64,000 nucleotides of DNA from contig CABSFU010000005.1 in the NCBI GenBank assembly GCA_902477075.1, positions 12,966 through 76,965 on the forward strand, read 5' to 3'. A program made the position numbers and the translations under genes. Of this stretch, positions 58,978-64,000 are shown piece by piece. The notes under the pieces are model-generated. The model had not been told where the DNA came from and made no database searches. It saw only the letters and a program-made list of their open reading frames with translations. Numbering within the stretch: the first letter of the stretch is position 1; every line of letters begins with the position of its first letter. This stretch comes from UMGS1498 sp900552335. GTDB lineage: Bacteria; Bacillota_I; Bacilli_A; RF39; UBA660.

Positions 58978-60304
58978 ATAAATGATTTATAATTGTTTTA
59001 AATTCATTTCCTCTTGTTTCAAAATCAGGATATTGATCCCAAGAAGCACAAGCAGGACTTAATAAAATAATATCACCTTGATCACTAATTTCATATGCTT
59101 TTTTAGTTGCTTCGGTCAATGTATTAACAACAAATACTTCTTTATGATTCTTTTTAGCAAACTCTTCAAGTTTATATTTCGTTTCACCAAAGCATATAAT
59201 CGCTTTTACATGGTTTAAATAGTGACTGATTTCATCAAAAGAAATATTACGATCTAATCCTCCCATCAATAAAATAGTAGGATCTTTAAAAGATTTTAAT
59301 GCTGTAATAGTAGCTGTATTATTAGTGGATTTAGAATCATTATAAAATTGTCTGCCATTTACTGTTTTAACATATTCAATTCTGTGTTCCACACCAACAA
59401 ATTTTGAAAAAAAATCTTTAATTTGCTCATTTGTTATAGAAAACATTTTAGCAATAATAATAGCTACCATGATATTTTCATAATTATGATTTCCTTTTAC
59501 CCTAATATCTTTGCAATCTAAAATTGCTTCCCCATTATAAATAATTTGATTATTTTTTAAATAAGCATCTGCCACTTCTGTAGAAGAAAAGTAAATTTTT
59601 TGATCTTCTATATCTTTTGTAAGATTCATTACGTCAATATTGCTTTTATTTAGAATGGCAATATCTTTTTCTGTATGATGGTTAAATATTTTCTTTTTTG
59701 TTTGTTTATAAATCTCATAACTTCCATGGAAATCAATATGAGTTTCACTCAAATTAGTTAGAACACTAATGTCTGATTTGAAGTGATACATATCACATAA
59801 TTGGTGATCTGATATTTCCAAGACTAAGATATCATTTGGTTTAATATCTTCTACAAAACTAGAAAGGGGAATACCGATATTTCCTCCAACATGAACAGTA
59901 TGGCTAGAATGTTTTAATAATTCGTATACCATTGTAGTAGTGGTAGTTTTTCCATTTGATCCAGTAATTGTAATGATTTTTACATCTTTTGGTAAAAAAT
60001 AATAGCTGGCTTCAATTTCATTTATAACGGGAATACCAAGTTCTTTTGCTTTTATAACAGCAGCATTATCTCTTCTTATAGCTGGATTTTTAATAACATA
60101 ATCAAAACTATCATTGACTAGTTCTTCTTGATGATTTGAAATTATTATCTTTATGTTTAATGCCTCTAGTTCTTTTACTATCTCTTCTTTTTGTTCTTTC
60201 AAATCGGTAATTACAATTTTGTTATTATATTTGGCTAGTAATTTCGCAATCGATATACCACTTCTAGCCATTCCTAAAATTAATATATTTTTATCTTTTA
60301 TCAT
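58976..60304 (-). CDS. murD: UDP-N-acetylmuramoylalanine--D-glutamate ligase (MurD)
   Basis: MurD adds D-Glu to UDP-MurNAc-L-Ala in the cytosol, using ATP. NILILGMARSGISIAKLLAKY is the N-terminal Rossmann motif, TITGSNGKTTTTTMVYELL the ATP P-loop, and HRIEYVKTVNGRQFYNDSKSTN and LLMGGLDRN the central and C-terminal signatures. LEISDHQL replaces the usual LELSSFQL. The start at 60304 is used because GAAAGGAA precedes this ATG; a longer reading adds 21 residues with no family match. Length 442 aa. It is not inside a mur/fts cluster here. Confidence 0.95.
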   Translation of the reverse strand: MIKDKNILILGMARSGISIAKLLAKYNNKIVITDLKEQKEEIVKELEALNIKIIISNHQEELVNDSFDYVIKNPAIRRDNAAVIKAKELGIPVINEIEASYYFLPKDVKIITITGSNGKTTTTTMVYELLKHSSHTVHVGGNIGIPLSSFVEDIKPNDILVLEISDHQLCDMYHFKSDISVLTNLSETHIDFHGSYEIYKQTKKKIFNHHTEKDIAILNKSNIDVMNLTKDIEDQKIYFSSTEVADAYLKNNQIIYNGEAILDCKDIRVKGNHNYENIMVAIIIAKMFSITNEQIKDFFSKFVGVEHRIEYVKTVNGRQFYNDSKSTNNTATITALKSFKDPTILLMGGLDRNISFDEISHYLNHVKAIICFGETKYKLEEFAKKNHKEVFVVNTLTEATKKAYEISDQGDIILLSPACASWDQYPDFETRGNEFKTIINHL

Positions 60305-60317
60305 AAAAAATTCCTTT

Positions 60318-60773
60318 CTAATTTCTTTGTTTCGTAAAAGTAACACTATCAATGTTGGCAATTTCATCTAAAATAGCGCTTACCACATTTTTTCCTTCTA
60401 TTAAAATATTTTTTCCACAGCCAAATGGTTTTTCTTTCATAGAGTTTTCCATTTCTTCTGGTGTATAAATAATAAAATCTTTCATTTCTTTTTTATATTC
60501 TTTTGCCATTTCTTGTTGTTTCAATCTGGAAGGGGATATTCCATCAAATACATCATATATTCTTCCTTCCAATAAAACAGCGCAATGGTCAAAGTCTTTT
60601 CTCATTACATACTGAGAATTTGGAAAATAATGCTTTAAAATTTTCGCTAATTCATAACAACCACCATGAGAAAAATACCATAGTGCATCTATATTATCTA
60701 TATACTGACTAAATTCATCATTAAATAAATCAATGATGAAGGCAATCAATGTATCAATTTTATCAATATTCAT
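60318..60773 (-). CDS. Putative Cys-His hydrolase-fold protein upstream of murD
   Basis: WYFSHGGCYELAKILKHYFP followed by DFDHCAVLLEGRIYDVFDGI shows an ordered Cys, His and Asp, as in papain/NlpC or transglutaminase-like folds. No closer family is recognised. The C-terminal half is helical and charged. ATG 60773 (AGAGGTG upstream) is used; a GTG three codons earlier overlaps the site. It is 13 bases upstream of murD and should be cotranscribed. Function is open; amidase or protease activity is a guess. Confidence 0.55.
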   Translation of the reverse strand: MNIDKIDTLIAFIIDLFNDEFSQYIDNIDALWYFSHGGCYELAKILKHYFPNSQYVMRKDFDHCAVLLEGRIYDVFDGISPSRLKQQEMAKEYKKEMKDFIIYTPEEMENSMKEKPFGCGKNILIEGKNVVSAILDEIANIDSVTFTKQRN

Positions 60774-60997
60774 GTCGTACACCTCTTAATATTAAAAATT
60801 TAAGAGTAATTACATTAGATATTTTTCCTATCTAATTCTATTCTAAATTTAATTAAATTTTCTTAAATTTATTGAAATTACTACCTAAAATTATATCATA
60901 AATGGAAAAAAATAAATAGGTTTCTGTTAATCTATTTTAAATTTGTCTAAAGGAATAAAAAAAAGGGAAAAAAATAAAATGATATAGGTGACTGACT

Positions 60998-61237
60998 ATG
61001 AAATACCATGATAGAATGAAAAATTTTTTTCTGGAAAATGAATTTAAAATAATTTACTTAAAAAATCAATTAAATATAGTAAATTATGAATCAATAGGTC
61101 ATTTAGATTCTTATAAAATAATTGTTCGAAAGGAAAATGGTAATATCATAGTAAATGGTACAAATTTAGTAGTATCCAAATTATTAAATGATGAAATCTT
61201 AATTGACGGAAAAATTTCATCAATTGAGTTTAGGTGA
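60998..61237 (+). CDS. yqfC: YqfC-like sporulation protein
   Basis: The short beta-rich protein reads LNIVNYESIGHLDSYKIIVRKENGNIIVNGTNLVVSKLLNDEILIDGKISSIEF, the strand-turn pattern of the YabP/YqfC family. Length 79 aa is normal for this group. It directly precedes yqfD, as in Bacillus and Clostridium, where the pair is expressed during sporulation. AGGTGA precedes the ATG. Confidence 0.85.
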   Translation: MKYHDRMKNFFLENEFKIIYLKNQLNIVNYESIGHLDSYKIIVRKENGNIIVNGTNLVVSKLLNDEILIDGKISSIEFR

Positions 61238-61241
61238 TATT

Positions 61242-62411
61242 ATGTTTGAAAATACAATAAAAGTACAGGTAATAGGAAAAAATATTGAACGATTTATTCA
61301 AAGACTACATAAAGAAAAAATCGAATTGCTACAAATCGATTACATAAATTATAAAGAAATTGTCATAAAAATATATAAAAAAGATTATGATCATATTTTA
61401 AAAATAAAAACCATTTATGAAATACAAATAATTGAATTATGTGGTATTAATAAGATAAAATTGCTGTTTAAAAAAAATCTTCATATTTTATTATCTATCT
61501 TTATTTCCTTTTGTTTTTTAATTTTCCTTTCTAATGTTATATTTAAAGTAGAAGTAATTCATTCATCCAAAGAATTACGAGAATTATTATTAACTGAACT
61601 AAAAAATGATGGATTAAAAGAAAAAAGTTTTGTGAAATCTTATCAAGAAATTCAAACAATAAAAAAACAAATTTTAGAAAAGTATAAAGATAAAATAGAA
61701 TGGTTAGAGATTGAAAGAAGTGGTGTTAAATATATTGTAAGGGTAGAAGAAAGAATTATTCAAAATATGGAAAAGGATATTACTCCAAAAGATATTATTG
61801 CCTCAAAAGATGCAATAATCAAAGATATTGATGCTATTCAAGGCGAAGTTGTAAAAAACATCAATGATTATGTAAGAAAAGGGGATACCATTATTACTGG
61901 CCAAATAAAACTATATGATGAAGTTAAAAAAAATATAAAAGCAGAGGGAAAGGTATATGGGGAAGTATGGTATCAAGCAAGTGTTGAATACCCTATGACT
62001 TATTATGAAGAAAAACTAACTGGTAAAGTAAAAAAAAGAATTGTATTTTCCTTTTTAAATCATCAATTTGATGTAACCTTCCATCCTTTTGCAACCAAAA
62101 AGAGGGAAGAAATAAGTAGTTTAAAAAGTAACTGGATTCCTTTGAAAATTACATTAGAAAAACAACAAGAAATGATTGTAATTGATGATGAATTAACAGA
62201 ACAAGAAGCATTTGAAAAAGCTATTTTAAAAGTGAAAGAAAAAATCAATAGTAATCTGAGTGGTAAAGAAAAAATATTAGATGTAAAATGTTTGAAAAAA
62301 GAGGTAAAAGATAGTACAATAATACTAGATTTATTTATCAGTGTATTAGAAGATATTACTGATAGTAAAGCAATAGAAATAGGTGAAGAAGATGTGGGAA
62401 ACAACACTTAG
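61242..62411 (+). CDS. yqfD: YqfD-like sporulation protein
   Basis: An N-terminal soluble part (RFIQRLHKEKIELLQIDYINYKEIVIKIYKKDY) leads to one membrane helix (ILLSIFISFCFLIFLSNVIF, ~85-105). The large extracytoplasmic domain includes IEWLEIERSGVKYIVRVEERI, PKDIIASKDAIIKDIDAIQGEVVKNINDYVRKGDTIITG and QEAFEKAILKVKEKI. This is the YqfD/SpoIV-type plan. Length 389 aa. ATG 61242 is preceded by TAGGTGAT and lies 4 bases after yqfC. Confidence 0.9.
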   Translation: MFENTIKVQVIGKNIERFIQRLHKEKIELLQIDYINYKEIVIKIYKKDYDHILKIKTIYEIQIIELCGINKIKLLFKKNLHILLSIFISFCFLIFLSNVIFKVEVIHSSKELRELLLTELKNDGLKEKSFVKSYQEIQTIKKQILEKYKDKIEWLEIERSGVKYIVRVEERIIQNMEKDITPKDIIASKDAIIKDIDAIQGEVVKNINDYVRKGDTIITGQIKLYDEVKKNIKAEGKVYGEVWYQASVEYPMTYYEEKLTGKVKKRIVFSFLNHQFDVTFHPFATKKREEISSLKSNWIPLKITLEKQQEMIVIDDELTEQEAFEKAILKVKEKINSNLSGKEKILDVKCLKKEVKDSTIILDLFISVLEDITDSKAIEIGEEDVGNNT

Positions 62412-62997
62412 AAATATTATTTATAATATTTGGCCAATGATTTTAATTGTAACAGTAATTTTAGTTTCTCTCAGAATCGCCAAGTATAACCAAACAAAGG
62501 AAAAAATCGTTTTATATGAAGAATTATTAAAATATTCCTTTGTTATCTATATTATTTCTCTTTTCTATGTGGTAACATTCCAAGATGTTAGTTGGTCTTC
62601 TTCCAATTTTATCCCTTTTAAAGAAATGTTCCGCTATCGTATTTTTAGTAAACTTTTTTTTAAGAATGTTGTAGGTAATATGTTAATGTTTTTACCTTAT
62701 GGATTTTTTGTTTCTTACTTTTTAAAATTAAATAAATCTAAAATTATTTTCATTTTGAGTTTTATTGTTTCTTTAACAATTGAGACAACCCAATTAATAA
62801 TAGGTAGAGTTTTTGATGTAGATGATATTATGTTAAATATTGTAGGAGCTTTCGCTGGTTATATTTTATATCGCATTTTTCATAATGTGAAAGATAAGTT
62901 GCCCCCTATATTGAAAAACAATTACTTTTATAATATAATAGTTTTAGTTTTTATTGGAACAATATTATTGTATCTATATAAAATAATGGGGGGATAG
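62392..62997 (+). CDS. VanZ-like membrane protein
   Basis: Five or so hydrophobic helices with NMLMFLPYGFFVSYFL and SLTIETTQLIIGRVFDVDDIMLNIVGAFAGYIL, the VanZ core E..Q...GR..DxDDxxxN. Length 201 aa. ATG 62392 overlaps yqfD by 20 bases, so it belongs to the yqfCD operon. In most relatives phoH stands between yqfD and ybeY; here it is replaced by this gene. A more distant copy is prophage cargo at 47625-48170. Confidence 0.82.
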   Translation: MWETTLRNIIYNIWPMILIVTVILVSLRIAKYNQTKEKIVLYEELLKYSFVIYIISLFYVVTFQDVSWSSSNFIPFKEMFRYRIFSKLFFKNVVGNMLMFLPYGFFVSYFLKLNKSKIIFILSFIVSLTIETTQLIIGRVFDVDDIMLNIVGAFAGYILYRIFHNVKDKLPPILKNNYFYNIIVLVFIGTILLYLYKIMGG

Positions 62998-62998
62998 T

Positions 62999-63439
62999 AT
63001 GTTTGAAATTATAAATGAAACCAAAGAAGAAGTAAAAGAAATAGAAGACATGAAAAAAGTATTGGAACATGCTATTGAGGTAGAAAAAGTAGGCCAAGTT
63101 TGTTTTAATGTTATTTTAGTAGATAATACATTTATTCATGAATTAAATAAGAAATATCGTGGTATAGATAGGGAAACAGATGTTATTTCTTTTGCTTTAG
63201 AAGATTATAAAGGCATGCCAAATACAGGTGTTCGTGTATTAGGAGATATTTATATTTCTTTAGAAAAAGCACATAGTCAAGCAATTGAATATGGACACTC
63301 CTTTAAAAGAGAAATTTGTTTTTTATCTGTTCATGGTTTTTTACATTTGCTAGGATATGATCATATGATAAAAGAAGAAGAAGAAGTAATGTTTGGTCGT
63401 CAGGAGTTGATATTAAATGAAGCGGGTATTACGAAATAA
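62999..63439 (+). CDS. ybeY: Endoribonuclease YbeY (rRNA maturation factor)
   Basis: YbeY processes 16S rRNA 3' ends and takes part in ribosome quality control. The metal motif HGFLHLLGYDH (H-x3-H-x5-H) is complete, preceded by LNKKYRGIDRETDVISFAL and LGDIYIS, both conserved. Length 146 aa is typical. It starts one base after the VanZ-like stop. Confidence 0.95.
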   Translation: MFEIINETKEEVKEIEDMKKVLEHAIEVEKVGQVCFNVILVDNTFIHELNKKYRGIDRETDVISFALEDYKGMPNTGVRVLGDIYISLEKAHSQAIEYGHSFKREICFLSVHGFLHLLGYDHMIKEEEEVMFGRQELILNEAGITK

Positions 63440-63806
63440 AGATACAGGAAATTTTTTAGTAAGATATATCAAAAGTTTTTTTCATGCAGTAGATGGAATT
63501 CGTTATGCTATTATTCATGAACACAATATGATTATTATTGCTTCAGCTATTATTGTCGTTACTTTAGCTGGAATTCATTATAATATTTCAGATTATGAAT
63601 GGTTATTTTGCATTGTTTTATTTGGAATGGTGGCCGGTTGTGAAATGATGAATACTGCTATTGAAGCAGTGGTTGATTTGGAAACAATTAAAGAACATCC
63701 TTTAGCTAAGATAGCAAAGGATACAGCAGCAGGTGCAACATTAATCTTTTGTATAGCGTCTTTTATAGGTGCTCTTGTAATTTTTATTCCTAAAATTATT
63801 TGTTAG
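63417..63806 (+). CDS. dgkA: Diacylglycerol/undecaprenol kinase
   Basis: The three-helix membrane kinase has SFFHAVDGIRYAIIHEHNMIIIASA, MVAGCEMMNTAIEAVVDL with the catalytic EMMNTAIE motif, and HPLAKIAKDTAAGATLI. Gram-positive versions phosphorylate undecaprenol for cell-wall lipid recycling. Length 129 aa. It overlaps ybeY by 23 bases, the usual arrangement in Bacillota. Confidence 0.93.
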   Translation: MKRVLRNKDTGNFLVRYIKSFFHAVDGIRYAIIHEHNMIIIASAIIVVTLAGIHYNISDYEWLFCIVLFGMVAGCEMMNTAIEAVVDLETIKEHPLAKIAKDTAAGATLIFCIASFIGALVIFIPKIIC

Positions 63807-63810
63807 TAAA

Positions 63811-63838
63811 AAGGTACTTGAAAAAGAGTATCTTTTTT
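63811..63838 (+). terminator. Terminator after dgkA
   Basis: AAGGTACTT and GAGTATCTT pair with two G-U pairs around GAAAAA, followed by T residues. The usual downstream genes (cdd, era) are therefore not cotranscribed. Confidence 0.75.
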
Positions 63839-63907
63839 GATATATTAAGTGTGTAAATAAAAATAGTAATATAGTTTGTAGATAGCAAATTTTTAGTGTT
63901 TGCTATT

Positions 63908-64000
63908 TGTAAACGGGGGGGGGTATTTTAAATACCTCTTTTTTTAAATTTAAATGTAATACTATAGTTTACATTTAAAAATAACTATGATAAACTGTAT
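63908..64000 (+). repeat. Direct repeat copy 2: poly-G, terminator-like hairpin and palindrome
   Basis: This is a diverged copy of positions 1-93. Here the run has nine G (63915-63923). It forms GGTATTT/AAATACC followed by seven T, a better terminator than the left copy. The palindrome is TAAATGTAA and TTACATTTA, keeping the pairing with T-A in place of C-G at its edge. The last ~25 bases equal the left copy almost exactly. The copy predicts another pilin-like gene just beyond the window. Confidence 0.75.

Noticed and set aside
1..64000. The end repeats as a circular-contig overlap.
   Set aside because: The two copies differ at several positions, including G-run length and the hairpin loop, so they are separate genomic copies.

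Overview
This window is AT-rich DNA from a low-GC Gram-positive (Bacillota) bacterium, most likely an uncultured gut-type Bacilli or Clostridia lineage. Reading is with the standard bacterial code (TGA is used as stop). The chromosomal genes include murD, tex, mutL, ssrA, ybeY and dgkA. They also include the yqfC/yqfD pair, which in characterised relatives belongs to endospore formers, so sporulation is possible. The tmRNA tag ends in VAFA, reminiscent of Mollicutes and their relatives. The species cannot be named from sequence alone.

Layout. (1) 1-9.5 kb is chromosome: a type IV pilin-like protein with a phage-fibre-like stalk, mutL, tRNA-Glu and tRNA-Asn (minus strand), tex, a cysteine-cluster protein, an M29 aminopeptidase, a degenerate NodB-fold protein and the tmRNA gene. 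(2) From just after ssrA to somewhere between 45.9 and 49.9 kb lies a complete-looking HK97-type siphoviral prophage. In order it has a large serine recombinase, an early module (SNF2 helicase, C5 methyltransferase, primase/DUF927 ATPase, iteron-like candidate origin, VRR-NUC nuclease), an amidoligase plus gamma-glutamyl cyclotransferase pair, a candidate small RNA, HNH, ParB-methyltransferase, TerS/TerL, portal, protease and capsid. Then come connectors, tail genes with a -1 frameshift in the tail assembly chaperone, tape measure, Dit, Tal, FN3 protein, four tandem paralogous tail-tip proteins, holin-like genes and a GH25-LysM endolysin. (3) About 50.0-56.1 kb is a second, smaller element. 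It has its own large serine recombinase behind a leader-peptide/terminator region, a frameshifted tnpV, a KilA-N protein and a 634-residue unknown protein, and it is bracketed by a 14-bp direct repeat embedded in RNA-like hairpins. (4) 56.3-58.9 kb holds accessory genes of unknown function. (5) 59-64 kb is chromosome again: murD, a Cys/His protein, yqfC, yqfD, a VanZ-like gene, ybeY and dgkA. The window then ends in a diverged copy of its own first ~93 bases.

Two accessory pockets inside or beside the prophage (16.6-18.5 kb and 47.6-49.65 kb) carry host-directed cargo: membrane proteins, a flavodoxin, an HTH-TM regulator, a VanZ-like protein and a PdaC-like deacetylase. In these pockets the ORFs are separated by the same 12-bp motif (AAATTACAATTT), usually within about 20 bases after a stop codon. 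An exact 21-bp repeat precedes the first gene of each pocket and contains a near-match to the reverse complement of that motif. This cassette-like organisation is the strongest candidate here for an undescribed arrangement. Other items worth testing are a ~90-nt three-hairpin RNA with an anti-Shine-Dalgarno loop, an RNA-like integration site, the attenuator ahead of the second recombinase, a duplicated poly-G/palindrome upstream region of the pilin gene, and a membrane-anchored pseudo-receiver protein.

All calls come from reading the sequence and recalling family motifs. No database search was run.
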